A DNA stretch of 64,000 bases from Colwellia sp. Its GTDB lineage: Bacteria; Pseudomonadota; Gammaproteobacteria; Enterobacterales; Alteromonadaceae. Numbering within the stretch: position 1 is the first letter of the stretch; the number at the start of each line of letters is the position of its first letter. Below the pieces are notes generated by a model, which did no database searches, was not told where the DNA came from, and saw only the letters and a program-made list of their open reading frames with translations. Below are positions 50,087 to 60,437 of the stretch, piece by piece. The position numbers were made by a program, and so were the translations under genes. The DNA lies in NCBI GenBank assembly GCA_020630795.1, contig JAHDIK010000002.1, positions 296,677 to 360,676 of the forward strand, in the 5' to 3' direction.

Positions 50087-52672
50087 ATGGTAGATATATT
50101 GTCAAAAGAATCCAATAAATTAGATGGTGTTCAACGCCTACTTGAAGCCGGTTTGTTAGCTTCATGTCTTCTCGCTTTTTATGTTGTTGTTATATTGTAC
50201 ACATACAATTCTGCTGATCCCGGATGGGCTCAAACAGGTATTCAGCAACCTATTCGTAACGAAGGTGGCAGAGTTGGCGCCTTTTTATCTGATTTATTAT
50301 TTAATCTTTTTGGTGTAATTGCTTACGTCATCCCATTTGTTATTGCGTTGACTGGCTATTTAATTTTTAGAAAGTTTCACCGCTTGATGCAACTAGACTA
50401 TCTTACCTTGGGGTTAAAACTCATTGGTTTTATATTGATTTTCTTGGGGATAACAGCTATTGCAAGCATGAATGTGGATGATATTTTTCATTTTGATGCT
50501 GGTGGTATTGTCGGTAGTGTTATTAGTAAAACGTTTTTACCTTACTTTTCATTTATTGGTAGTACGCTTATCTACTTAGTGTCGTGTTGTATCGGTTTTG
50601 TTTTATTGACGGGCTTTTCGTTAATAAAGTTTATCGATGATATAGGAGCATACACAATAAAAGGCGCACAATACTTGGTGGGGTTACCAGTGTTGCTTAA
50701 AGATAAATTTAACTCTGCGCCAAAAAATAACGATGTAGTTTCCGTTGACTTTGAGGAAGAAGTTAAAGAAACAAAATCACAAAAAGTAGACGTTGATAAA
50801 ACGTCAAAAATCAAACAAACCATTAGCTCTGTCGCTGAAAAAATTACGCCAGCTAAAAAGCAAAATGAAGTTAAACCTGACGATGTTAATGATTTAGAAC
50901 AAGCGTTTTCTTCTATTCCTGTTGATGATACGCCTAATATTATTCCTCCGAGTAAAGACGATATACCGTTCCAAATAGACGATGAGCTAGAGCCTTTCGT
51001 TGATATTAACGATATTATGGGCGAGCCACTTGCCATTAATGTTCAAGAGCATGTGAGTGAAGATGAAATTACCGCAGCTTTTGAAGACGTTGAAGAAATT
51101 GCTATTCCTCCAGTAAAAAAAGCAAGCACGGTACCAGCAGCTACTGAACAGTTGGTAGATTACGATGGTATGCCAGGGTTAGACTTACTTGATAGGCCTG
51201 ACAAAGCAGAAAATCCGATTAACCAAGAAGAGCTAGACCAAGTGTCTAGATTGGTTGAAGTTAAGTTAAAAGAATTTGGTGTTGTTGCCCAAGTTGTTTC
51301 TGTATTTCCTGGCCCAGTAATTACGCGTTTTGAACTTGATTTAGCGCCAGGTGTCAAAGTAAGTAAGATTTCAAACTTATCGAAAGATTTAGCACGTTCA
51401 CTATCTGCTAAAAGTGTACGAGTTGTGGAGGTTATTCCAGGTAAATCAGTTATTGGATTAGAGTTACCAAATAAACACAGAGAAATAGTGCCATTACGCG
51501 AAGTTATTTCGAGTAATGAGTTTACTGATTCTGCATCACCACTGACGATGGCAATAGGTAAAGACATTTCTGGTGACCCTGTAGTTGTAGATTTAGCTAA
51601 AATGCCTCATTTATTAGTGGCAGGTACCACAGGCTCTGGTAAATCGGTAGCGGTGAACACCATGATTTTGAGTTTGTTGTTTAAGTCGACTCCAGAAGAT
51701 GTTCGCTTGATCATGATTGACCCTAAAATGCTTGAATTATCAGTATATGAAGGGATACCGCATTTATTGTCGGAAGTTGTTATCGACATGAAAGACGCTG
51801 CCAATGCATTACGTTGGTGTGTTGGGGAAATGGAGCGTCGTTATAAAATCATGTCAATGTTAGGCGTTCGTAACTTAAAGGGTTACAACGTTAAAGTATT
51901 AAAAGCGATTGAAGAAGGTTCACCTATATTAGATCCTACATGGCAACCTACAAATGGTATGGACCAAACCCCGCCTGAATTAGGTAAGTTACCTAGCATT
52001 GTTGTGATTGTTGACGAATTTGCTGACATGATGATGATAGTAGGTAAAAAGGTTGAAGAACTTATTGCTCGAATCGCACAAAAAGCACGTGCTGCAGGCA
52101 TACATTTAATACTTGCAACACAACGTCCATCAGTAGATGTAATAACGGGCTTAATCAAGGCTAATATTCCAACACGTATGGCGCTACAAGTTTCGTCTCG
52201 AATTGACTCTCGTACCATATTAGATCAACAAGGTGCTGAGCAATTATTAGGTTGGGGTGATATGTTCTACCTTCCACCAGGGTCTGGTGTGCCATCGCGT
52301 GTACATGGTGCTTTTGTTGATGATCACGAAGTACATGCGGTTGTGGCTGACTGGAAATCGCGTGGCGAGCCAAATTATATTGAAGAAATAACGTCTGGCG
52401 ATGCAGACAATGAAGTGCTGCTACCGGGTGAAGTTGCGGAAGGTAGCGAAGAAGAAGCGTTAGATACCTTATACGATGAAGCTGTAAACTTTGTTACAGA
52501 AAAACGACGTGTATCTATATCAAGCGTACAGCGTCAATTTAGAATCGGATACAACCGAGCAGCTAGAATTGTGGAGCAGATGGAAACACAAGGCGTGGTG
52601 AGTACTGCGGGTCACAATGGGGCAAGAGAAGTATTAGCTCCACCTCCTATTAAGGACTTTAATCATGAATAA
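50087..52672 (+). CDS. ftsK: DNA translocase FtsK
   Basis: 861 residues, shorter than E. coli FtsK (about 1329) because the central linker is only about 200 residues. Four to five membrane helices occupy about 20-195. An acidic linker (about 215-380) follows. The RecA-like motor has Walker [16 protein letters not shown] and Walker [13 protein letters not shown], and the [40 protein letters not shown] stretch. The gamma domain at the C-terminus (about 790-861) is a winged helix reading KOPS ([24 protein letters not shown]). It acts at the septum in chromosome dimer resolution. It overlaps lolA by 8 bases. Confidence 0.97.
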   Translation: MVDILSKESNKLDGVQRLLEAGLLASCLLAFYVVVILYTYNSADPGWAQTGIQQPIRNEGGRVGAFLSDLLFNLFGVIAYVIPFVIALTGYLIFRKFHRLMQLDYLTLGLKLIGFILIFLGITAIASMNVDDIFHFDAGGIVGSVISKTFLPYFSFIGSTLIYLVSCCIGFVLLTGFSLIKFIDDIGAYTIKGAQYLVGLPVLLKDKFNSAPKNNDVVSVDFEEEVKETKSQKVDVDKTSKIKQTISSVAEKITPAKKQNEVKPDDVNDLEQAFSSIPVDDTPNIIPPSKDDIPFQIDDELEPFVDINDIMGEPLAINVQEHVSEDEITAAFEDVEEIAIPPVKKASTVPAATEQLVDYDGMPGLDLLDRPDKAENPINQEELDQVSRLVEVKLKEFGVVAQVVSVFPGPVITRFELDLAPGVKVSKISNLSKDLARSLSAKSVRVVEVIPGKSVIGLELPNKHREIVPLREVISSNEFTDSASPLTMAIGKDISGDPVVVDLAKMPHLLVAGTTGSGKSVAVNTMILSLLFKSTPEDVRLIMIDPKMLELSVYEGIPHLLSEVVIDMKDAANALRWCVGEMERRYKIMSMLGVRNLKGYNVKVLKAIEEGSPILDPTWQPTNGMDQTPPELGKLPSIVVIVDEFADMMMIVGKKVEELIARIAQKARAAGIHLILATQRPSVDVITGLIKANIPTRMALQVSSRIDSRTILDQQGAEQLLGWGDMFYLPPGSGVPSRVHGAFVDDHEVHAVVADWKSRGEPNYIEEITSGDADNEVLLPGEVAEGSEEEALDTLYDEAVNFVTEKRRVSISSVQRQFRIGYNRAARIVEQMETQGVVSTAGHNGAREVLAPPPIKDFNHE

Positions 52673-53339
52673 ATTTATTAAAATGACAGTGCTAAGCTTG
52701 TCGCTTAGCTGCACGTCTGCTTTTGCCTATACCGGCGGGGCAGAAATTAACGATGTTAAAAATATCGAAAACGTAACCTCTTCAAATGCTCATAAATTAG
52801 AGCTTATGAGTAAACTTAAAGGCATTGAGCAATTTAGTGCTTTGTTTCAACAAACTATTGTTGATAATCAGGGGAATGTTCTTCAACAAGGTGGTGGTGA
52901 CATATCAGTTAAACGCCCAAACCTTGTTAGATGGAATACAACAGAGCCTGATGAGTCATTAATTGTGTCAGACGGTGAGTCGATTTTTCTGTTCGACCCA
53001 TTTATCGAGCAAGTAACGGCGTATAAATTAGACGGTGCAATTGCTAACACGCCAATATTACTGATTACGTCAGACTCTTCATCATTATGGGAACAATACT
53101 CGGTAAGTAAAATATCTGATAGCAATTACGTGATTCATGCTAACGACAAAGAAAGTAGAATTAAAACGCTTGAAATATTGTTTAATCAACAAAGTCAGTT
53201 GAAGGGATTTACGTTTTTAGACGCAACAGGGCAGTTAAGTAAAGTTGTTTTAGAAAAAGTAGATTTTTCGTCAACCATAGCGCCTTCTCTTTTTAAATTT
53301 ATAATGCCAGAAGGTGTGCATTTAGATGACCAGCGTTAA
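52665..53339 (+). CDS. lolA: Outer-membrane lipoprotein carrier protein LolA
   Basis: 224 residues with a signal peptide ([16 protein letters not shown]). The periplasmic carrier that takes lipoproteins from LolCDE to LolB. Typical: [71 protein letters not shown] and [20 protein letters not shown]. It starts inside ftsK and ends inside rarA (14-base overlap), so the three are tightly coupled. The lipoproteins encoded in this window would be its clients. Confidence 0.94.
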   Translation: MNKFIKMTVLSLSLSCTSAFAYTGGAEINDVKNIENVTSSNAHKLELMSKLKGIEQFSALFQQTIVDNQGNVLQQGGGDISVKRPNLVRWNTTEPDESLIVSDGESIFLFDPFIEQVTAYKLDGAIANTPILLITSDSSSLWEQYSVSKISDSNYVIHANDKESRIKTLEILFNQQSQLKGFTFLDATGQLSKVVLEKVDFSSTIAPSLFKFIMPEGVHLDDQR

Positions 53340-54681
53340 CGGTTCATTAGACTTAGAGTTTGAACAAGACCCTCAGTTTCTTCCTTTAGCTGCGAGATTA
53401 CGCCCAACAACATTAAATGATTATGTTGGGCAAGAGCACATATTAGGGCAGGGAATGCCTCTTCGTTTAGCCATCGAACAAAGTAAGTGTCATTCGCTTA
53501 TTTTTTGGGGGCCGCCAGGAACGGGTAAAACAACGTTAGCAGAAATAATTGCAAGCCATTCTAATGCTGAAATTGAGCGTGTTTCCGCTGTTACCTCAGG
53601 TATTAAAGAAATACGACAAGCGATTGATAATGCAAAACAGCGAGCTATTCATCAACAAAAACGTACTGTGTTGTTTGTAGATGAAGTACATCGTTTTAAC
53701 AAAAGCCAACAAGATGCTTTTCTGCCTCATATTGAAGATGGAACCATTATTTTCATTGGTGCTACAACCGAAAACCCTGCTTTTGAACTAAACCAAGCGA
53801 TTTTATCTCGAGCGCGCGTATACACGTTAAAAAAACTCACTGAAAAGAATTTAGACGTTGTTTTAACAAAAGCTCATAAGGCTGAAGAAAGTAGCCAACA
53901 GATTACAATAAACCTCGATAAGGGCGCTAAAAAGCAATTGTTTGCTTGTGCGAGTGGTGACGCAAGGCGTTTACTCAATTTATTTGAAAACTGTTTAGAT
54001 GTCGTAGAAACACAATCTCAGTGCAAGCACATTAGCATTGAAACCGTAGTGAAAGTCGCTGGCGATAAAATGGCTTTATACGATAAAGGTGGAGATGCAT
54101 TTTACGATCTTATCAGCGCTTTTCATAAGTCTGTTAGAGGCTCAAGCCCCGACGCGGCTTTATATTGGTATGCTCGTATATTACACGGAGGTGGAGATCC
54201 CTTATATGTTGCGCGTCGCTTATTAGCTATCGCTAGTGAAGATATTGGGAATGCCGATCCAAGAGCAATTCAATTGGCCCTGAATGCGTGGGATACTTTT
54301 CATCGAGTTGGACCAAGTGAAGGTGAAAGGGCAATAGCGCAAGCTGCTGTATATATGGCGTTAGCACCTAAAAGTAACGCAGTATATCGTGCGTTTAGTA
54401 GTGCCAAAGCCCTAGCAAAACAAAGTGCTGATTTAGATGTACCATTTCATTTGAAAAATGCTACCAGCTCAATTACAAGAGAGTTAGGTCACGGTGAGGA
54501 ATATCGTTACGCGCACGACGAACCTAATGCTTACGCGGCTGGAGAAAGCTATCTACCACCTGAAATTTCAGATACACAACTATACGCTCCAACTGAACGC
54601 GGCTTAGAAAAACAGCTTAAAGATAAATTAGAATATTTACGCTCACTTGATAGGGAAAGCCATGACCAACGGTATAAGTAA
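53326..54681 (+). CDS. rarA: Replication-associated recombination protein A (RarA/MgsA)
   Basis: 451 residues. AAA+ ATPase related to clamp loaders and acting at stalled forks. [22 protein letters not shown], Walker [16 protein letters not shown], Walker [40 protein letters not shown], and the C-terminal tetramerisation region [22 protein letters not shown]. Starts within the lolA end by 14 bases and overlaps crcB by 20. Confidence 0.96.
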   Translation: MTSVNGSLDLEFEQDPQFLPLAARLRPTTLNDYVGQEHILGQGMPLRLAIEQSKCHSLIFWGPPGTGKTTLAEIIASHSNAEIERVSAVTSGIKEIRQAIDNAKQRAIHQQKRTVLFVDEVHRFNKSQQDAFLPHIEDGTIIFIGATTENPAFELNQAILSRARVYTLKKLTEKNLDVVLTKAHKAEESSQQITINLDKGAKKQLFACASGDARRLLNLFENCLDVVETQSQCKHISIETVVKVAGDKMALYDKGGDAFYDLISAFHKSVRGSSPDAALYWYARILHGGGDPLYVARRLLAIASEDIGNADPRAIQLALNAWDTFHRVGPSEGERAIAQAAVYMALAPKSNAVYRAFSSAKALAKQSADLDVPFHLKNATSSITRELGHGEEYRYAHDEPNAYAAGESYLPPEISDTQLYAPTERGLEKQLKDKLEYLRSLDRESHDQRYK

Positions 54682-55063
54682 TTTATCATTGTATTTATTT
54701 GTTGCGTTGGGTGGAGCCTGTGGAGCAAGCCTTCGTTTTTTTGTTTCACAATTAATTTTGAATTGGGCAGGAAAAGGATTCCCTTTTGCGACGCTGGCGG
54801 TTAATATTTCGGGTTCTCTTGTAATGGGAATGTTATACGGGCTAATTGAGCAGGGTATAATTGAAGTTACCGTATACCGCACACTTATAGGTATTGGATT
54901 TTTAGGTGCTTTTACTACCTTTTCAACATTTTCATTAGATACTTTGTTGATATTACAACAAGGTGAATATTTTAAAGCGATGATGAACATATTATTGAAT
55001 GTTAGCTTATGTATATTTGCAGCAGGATTAGGGATGTTTCTTGTCACCATTTTTAACAAGTAA
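54662..55063 (+). CDS. crcB: Fluoride ion channel/exporter CrcB (Fluc)
   Basis: 133 residues from the ATG at 54662 ([18 protein letters not shown]), overlapping rarA. Four hydrophobic helices: about 9-27, 37-60, 72-92 and 102-125. Diagnostic residues are [23 protein letters not shown] and [21 protein letters not shown] dual-topology homodimer exporting fluoride. I see no fluoride riboswitch, which would not be expected inside this operon. Confidence 0.94.
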   Translation: MTNGISNLSLYLFVALGGACGASLRFFVSQLILNWAGKGFPFATLAVNISGSLVMGMLYGLIEQGIIEVTVYRTLIGIGFLGAFTTFSTFSLDTLLILQQGEYFKAMMNILLNVSLCIFAAGLGMFLVTIFNK

Positions 55064-55080
55064 ATTAAAGAAAAACGTGA

Positions 55081-56367
<1,287 letters not shown>

Positions 56368-56391
56368 TGTGTTTTAGTTAAATCTCATATT

Positions 56392-56420
56392 AAAAATCCG
56401 ATGTTTAGCATCGGATTTTT
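56392..56420 (+). terminator. Rho-independent terminator of serS
   Basis: Perfect 12-bp stem AAAAATCCGATG / CATCGGATTTTT with loop TTTAG, then further T's. It lies 24 bases after the serS stop. Confidence 0.93.
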
Positions 56421-56489
56421 TTATGTCTGTAAGTTTTATCGTGATTCTTGGGTCTTATAAGCGAACGGGTTAAACAGTAAAGGTGAATT

Positions 56490-56975
56490 GTGTTACGTAG
56501 TATAGGTATTCAAATTGTTGTATTTGCATTTATTTTTAATGCAATTTCATGGTTTAAAGAAAGCTCCATGCTGTCTTCTGATACGCAAGTATCTAATGAA
56601 AATAGTATGCTTCCAACACTTATGGATACAAGCGTTGCCCTGCATAGTAAAGAAGATAAAACCGTGCTTTATTTTTTTGCGCCATGGTGTCAGGTATGTC
56701 ATTTAAGCATTGAAAACCTTCAAGACTTTTATTTAAAAAATGAAAACATTAACGTAGTAGCCGTGGCACTAGACTACACTGACGTAAATGAAGTTAGCGA
56801 ATTTGCAAAGCAACATCAGCTCACTTTTCCTATTGCTTTAGGTAACGAAAACATCAAGCAACGCTATAGTATTAGCGGCTATCCAAGTTATTATGTTTTA
56901 GATGAGAAAAACACCGTAATTGGTAAATCGTTAGGGTATTCAACAGAGCTTGGAATGTACCTACGCACACTTTAA
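56490..56975 (+). CDS. TlpA-like membrane-anchored thioredoxin-fold protein
   Basis: 161 residues with a GTG start after AAGG. An N-terminal hydrophobic segment (GIQIVVFAFIFNAISWF) anchors or exports it. The thioredoxin motif is FFAPWCQVCHLS with Cys67 and Cys70, and YSISGYPSYYVLDEKN has the cis-proline loop. Periplasmic reductants of this TlpA/ResA type reduce disulfides of client proteins; none is indicated by the neighbours. The dipeptide between the cysteines (QV) is uncommon compared with the usual GP, EP or xP forms, so redox potential may differ. Confidence 0.82.
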   Translation: MLRSIGIQIVVFAFIFNAISWFKESSMLSSDTQVSNENSMLPTLMDTSVALHSKEDKTVLYFFAPWCQVCHLSIENLQDFYLKNENINVVAVALDYTDVNEVSEFAKQHQLTFPIALGNENIKQRYSISGYPSYYVLDEKNTVIGKSLGYSTELGMYLRTL

Positions 56976-57039
56976 TACTTCTGATCTACACCGTGATTGT
57001 GTACACTTATACTTTCAATATTTCAAAAGTATATATGTT

Positions 57040-58164
57040 ATGCAAATCACATCAAATTTTGACAGTGGCAACATTCATGTTGTTAACGCGCAAGACCCAT
57101 TAAACATTCAATTAGAAATCAAGCAAGACAATCAATCTGAATTTTTCCAGTGGTTTCATTTTAAATTACATAATACCGAGCGTTGCGAGCATGTAATGCA
57201 CATTACCAACGCATCCAAAAGTGCCTATGTAGAAGGGTGGGAAGGTTATCAAGCGGTTGCCTCGTATGATCGCCAAGAATGGTTCCGAGTACCTACTACA
57301 TATGATGGTACAAAACTTTCTATTTCATTAACGCCAGAATTTGATTCAGTGTACTTTGCTTATTTTTGTCCATATAGCTACGAGCGCCATCAAGATCTTA
57401 TCCACTCTGCTCAACTTGATATTGACTGTCAGTTAGACGTATTAGGCCAAACACTTGATGGCCGAGATATGTCTTTACTTGTTGTTGGAGAGCCAAGCCA
57501 AACCAAAAAGAAAGTTTGGGTAACAGCTCGTCAGCATCCTGGTGAAACGATGGCTGAGTGGTTTATGGAAGGATTTATCGACAGATTGCTTGATGAAGAC
57601 GACGGAATCGCTCGATCTTTATTGAATAACGCCGTATTTTATCTTGTACCAAATATGAACCCTGACGGCAGTGTTCGCGGGCACCTACGTACTAATGCGG
57701 TTGGCGTAAATTTGAATCGTGAATGGCAAAATCCATCGATGGAAAAAAGCCCTGAAGTATTCTTAGTACGAGAAAAAATGCTTGAAACAGGGGTAGATTT
57801 ACACCTAGATATTCATGGAGATGAAGCGTTACCGTACAACTTTGTAGCAGGTTGTGAAGGTATTCCATCTTACGATGAGCGTTTGAAAAACTTAGAAGAT
57901 AAATTTAAGGCAATATTGCTTTCAATTACTCCAGAGTTTCAAGATGAAAAAGGTTACGACAAAGATGCGCCGGGCGAAGCTAACTTAACCGTGGGGTCAA
58001 ATTGGGTTGGTGAACAATTTAAATGTTTAGCATACACGGTAGAAATGCCATTTAAAGACAATGAATTATTACCTGACTACAGTGTTGGTTGGTCAGATGA
58101 AAGAAGTAGCTTATTTGGTCGTGATTTCTTAACGGCGATTCATCACGTTATTAACGATGTTTAA
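57040..58164 (+). CDS. M14-family zinc carboxypeptidase, cytosolic CCP-like
   Basis: 374 residues from the ATG at 57040 (MQITSNFDSG); earlier in-frame codons overlap the redoxin gene. No signal peptide, so cytosolic. An N-terminal beta-sandwich (about 1-125) of the CCP/AGTPBP1 kind, with FFQWFHFKLHNTE and FAYFCPYSYERHQDLI, precedes the peptidase domain: ARQHPGETMAEW gives zinc ligands His166 and Glu169, LVPNMNPDGSVRGHLRTNAVGVNLNREW the substrate Asn-Arg, and LHLDIHGDE the third ligand His259. A C-terminal AYTVEMPFKD supplies the general base Glu. Relatives in eukaryotes remove polyglutamate; bacterial substrates are not established. Confidence 0.88.
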   Translation: MQITSNFDSGNIHVVNAQDPLNIQLEIKQDNQSEFFQWFHFKLHNTERCEHVMHITNASKSAYVEGWEGYQAVASYDRQEWFRVPTTYDGTKLSISLTPEFDSVYFAYFCPYSYERHQDLIHSAQLDIDCQLDVLGQTLDGRDMSLLVVGEPSQTKKKVWVTARQHPGETMAEWFMEGFIDRLLDEDDGIARSLLNNAVFYLVPNMNPDGSVRGHLRTNAVGVNLNREWQNPSMEKSPEVFLVREKMLETGVDLHLDIHGDEALPYNFVAGCEGIPSYDERLKNLEDKFKAILLSITPEFQDEKGYDKDAPGEANLTVGSNWVGEQFKCLAYTVEMPFKDNELLPDYSVGWSDERSSLFGRDFLTAIHHVINDV

Positions 58165-58214
58165 TGAGTTACATATAATAAAAAAACAATAACGATAAAA
58201 ATCAGGAGTATTCA

Positions 58215-59699
58215 GTGCAAGAATTAGTTAATACGCTCAATAGTTACATTTGGAGCCCCGCGTTAATTTATTTATGTTTAGGGGCAGGGGTGTTTTTCTC
58301 TGTAATTACGCGTTTTGTTCAAGTTCGTCACTTTAGTGAAATGTGGCGCTTGTTGTTGTCAGGCAAAAGCTCTGAAAAGGGGATTTCATCTTTTCAAGCG
58401 TTAGCTGTTTCGCTTTCTGGACGAGTTGGTACTGGTAATATCGCGGGTGTAGCTGCGGCTATCGGCTTCGGTGGGCCAGGTGCTGTATTTTGGATGTGGG
58501 TTGTCGCTTTTTTCGGTGCTGCAACAGCGTACATTGAATCTGCAAACGCTCAGATTTTTAAAGAAGAAAAAGACGGCGTTTATCGTGGTGGTCCAGCTTA
58601 CTACATTGAAAAAGCTATGGGGCAAAAATGGTATGCTTGGTTATTTGCATTAGCAACTATTTTAGCGTGTGGAGCGTTATTACCTACCGTTCAATCGAAT
58701 AGTATTGGTGAATCAGTGGTTATGGTATTTGGTACAGGCACTGTTGTTGATACAGCACTTGGCCAAATCGCAATGACAAAAATCTACACTGCGGCTTTCA
58801 TTGTTTTACTGTTAGGTTTTATTATTTTTGGTGGTATTAAACGTATCGCTAATTTTACTCAAGTTGTTGTGCCGTTTATGGCATTGGCGTATATCATTAT
58901 TTCTTGTGTGATTATCGCATTACATATCGATCGTTTACCTGAAGTATTTATGCTTATTTTAGGTGATGCATTTTCGCCTATGGCGGGGGTTGGCGCTGCA
59001 ATAGGTTGGGGTGTAAAGCGTGGTGTATATTCAAATGAAGCTGGCCAAGGTACTGGTCCTCATGCAGCGGCAGCGGCAGAAGTAGACCATCCTGCTCAAC
59101 AAGGTTTAGTGCAGGCATTTTCTGTGTACATTGACACCTTATTTGTATGTTCTGCAACTGCGTTTATGATTTTAATTACACAGTCTTACAATGTTCAACT
59201 TGAAGGCTCTAGTAGTTTTATCGTACAAAACATTGCTGGCGATATTGCTGCTAATAGCCCTGCGTATACGCAAATCGCTGTTGAAAGCATGTTATCGGGA
59301 GTAGGTAAGCCGTTTATCGCGCTAGCGTTGTTCTTCTTTGCGTTTACAACTATTTTGGCGTATTACTTTATTGCAGAAAATAACGTAGCGTACATTCAAC
59401 GTACCTTCAAAATTCCAGCACTTACCTTTTTATTAAAGGTGCTAATTATGTCAGCAACGTTTTATGGCACAGTAAAAGCTGCCGATGTTGCGTGGGGAAT
59501 GGGCGATGTTGGTGTAGGTTTAATGGCATGGTTGAACATCATTGGTATTATCGCAATATTCTTTATGGCGAAGCCCGCAGTTAAAGCGTTAAAAGATTAT
59601 GAAAGACAACAAGACGAAGGTGTAGAAAAATATACATTCGACCCTAAAAATTTAGAAATAGAAAATGCTGAATTTTGGGAAGAGAGATTAAAAAAATAA
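58215..59699 (+). CDS. Alanine/glycine:cation symporter (AGCS family)
   Basis: 494 residues, about 10-11 membrane helices. Family signature GRVGTGNIAGVAAAIGFGGPGAVFWMW and GVKRGVYSNEAGQGTGPHAAAAAEVDHPAQQGLVQAF are both intact. Sodium- or proton-coupled uptake of alanine and glycine. GTG start with a CAGGAG ribosome site. It is monocistronic, ending at the terminator at 59729. With ald in the same window, it fits growth on alanine. Confidence 0.93.
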   Translation: MQELVNTLNSYIWSPALIYLCLGAGVFFSVITRFVQVRHFSEMWRLLLSGKSSEKGISSFQALAVSLSGRVGTGNIAGVAAAIGFGGPGAVFWMWVVAFFGAATAYIESANAQIFKEEKDGVYRGGPAYYIEKAMGQKWYAWLFALATILACGALLPTVQSNSIGESVVMVFGTGTVVDTALGQIAMTKIYTAAFIVLLLGFIIFGGIKRIANFTQVVVPFMALAYIIISCVIIALHIDRLPEVFMLILGDAFSPMAGVGAAIGWGVKRGVYSNEAGQGTGPHAAAAAEVDHPAQQGLVQAFSVYIDTLFVCSATAFMILITQSYNVQLEGSSSFIVQNIAGDIAANSPAYTQIAVESMLSGVGKPFIALALFFFAFTTILAYYFIAENNVAYIQRTFKIPALTFLLKVLIMSATFYGTVKAADVAWGMGDVGVGLMAWLNIIGIIAIFFMAKPAVKALKDYERQQDEGVEKYTFDPKNLEIENAEFWEERLKK

Positions 59700-59728
59700 T
59701 CTATAAAAACGGCCAAAAGCATTAAATT

Positions 59729-59754
59729 AAACGCCCATTTGGGCGTTTTTTTTT
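59729..59754 (+). terminator. Rho-independent terminator of the alanine/glycine symporter gene
   Basis: AAACGCCC and GGGCGTTT with an ATTT loop are followed by a run of T's extending to 59754. Confidence 0.93.
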
Positions 59755-59789
59755 GTAGAATAACGAGTAACTAATTGAGCGAGAAAATT

Positions 59790-60116
59790 ATGGCCGTTAT
59801 TAATTGCCCAAGCTGCAAAAAAAAGATTTCAGACAAAGCTAAAACCTGTTCACATTGCGATATTCCAATTGCAGATATTGACCCTGAAAAAATGGCGTTT
59901 ATAAGGCAAACTAACGCTATTAAACAACAACAAAGTTTAATGACACATTCGTTTATAGCTATGTTGTTATTTTGTGGCGGTTTTTTGTTTTTCTATTTGC
60001 AAGACGCACAACCAAATACTGTTGAATATTTTGCTTCGATAGGTTCTGCAGTGATCGGATTTATTTTGTACATAGTTACTCGCGTAAGGTTGTTATTACT
60101 TAAACGTAGTAAATAA
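59790..60116 (+). CDS. Small zinc-ribbon membrane protein
   Basis: 108 residues from the ATG at 59790 (MAVINCPSC). The N-terminal zinc ribbon has four cysteines in two CxxC pairs (C6, C9, C20, C23: NCPSCKKKISDKAKTCSHC). After a short charged stretch two hydrophobic helices follow (about 53-71 and 83-101), and it ends in a basic LLLKRSK tail. No known function. It could sense or assemble a membrane complex. It stands upstream of the YeaC gene by 36 bases, on the same strand. Confidence 0.72.
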   Translation: MAVINCPSCKKKISDKAKTCSHCDIPIADIDPEKMAFIRQTNAIKQQQSLMTHSFIAMLLFCGGFLFFYLQDAQPNTVEYFASIGSAVIGFILYIVTRVRLLLLKRSK

Positions 60117-60152
60117 CTGTATTTCCTCCCGTATTAATCAATAGAGTAGACA

Positions 60153-60437
60153 ATGGATATTATACAGCTTGTAGAGAACATGAATGAAAGCATGTATTTA
60201 AGACTAAAGCATGCAGTAGAAACTGGTAAATGGCCTGAAGGAACAGAAGTAGATCAACCTCAAAGAGACTCTGCGCTGCAAATTGTTATGGCGTATCAAG
60301 CCAAACACCTTGATTCAAACGAAATGTTAACCATTGGTGCAGACGGCACCATTGTGAGTGAGTCTAAATCTGCACTCAAAAAGAAATTTTCCGATTCAAC
60401 AGATTCAAATGACATTGCTAGGTTTTCCGATTTATGA
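60153..60437 (+). CDS. yeaC: YeaC family (DUF1315) protein
   Basis: 94 residues. The sequence MDIIQLVENMNESMYLRLKHAVETGKWPEGTEVDQPQRDSALQIVMAYQAKHL is the characteristic DUF1315 opening, with a variable acidic C-terminus. Function unknown. It overlaps the DUF349 gene by 4 bases (ATGA), which implies co-translation and a possible functional link. Confidence 0.85.
   Translation: MDIIQLVENMNESMYLRLKHAVETGKWPEGTEVDQPQRDSALQIVMAYQAKHLDSNEMLTIGADGTIVSESKSALKKKFSDSTDSNDIARFSDL

Noticed and set aside
54643..55059. 138-codon minus-strand ORF opposite crcB
   Set aside because: Same length as the crcB frame by chance of codon complementarity; crcB has full family motifs and operon context.
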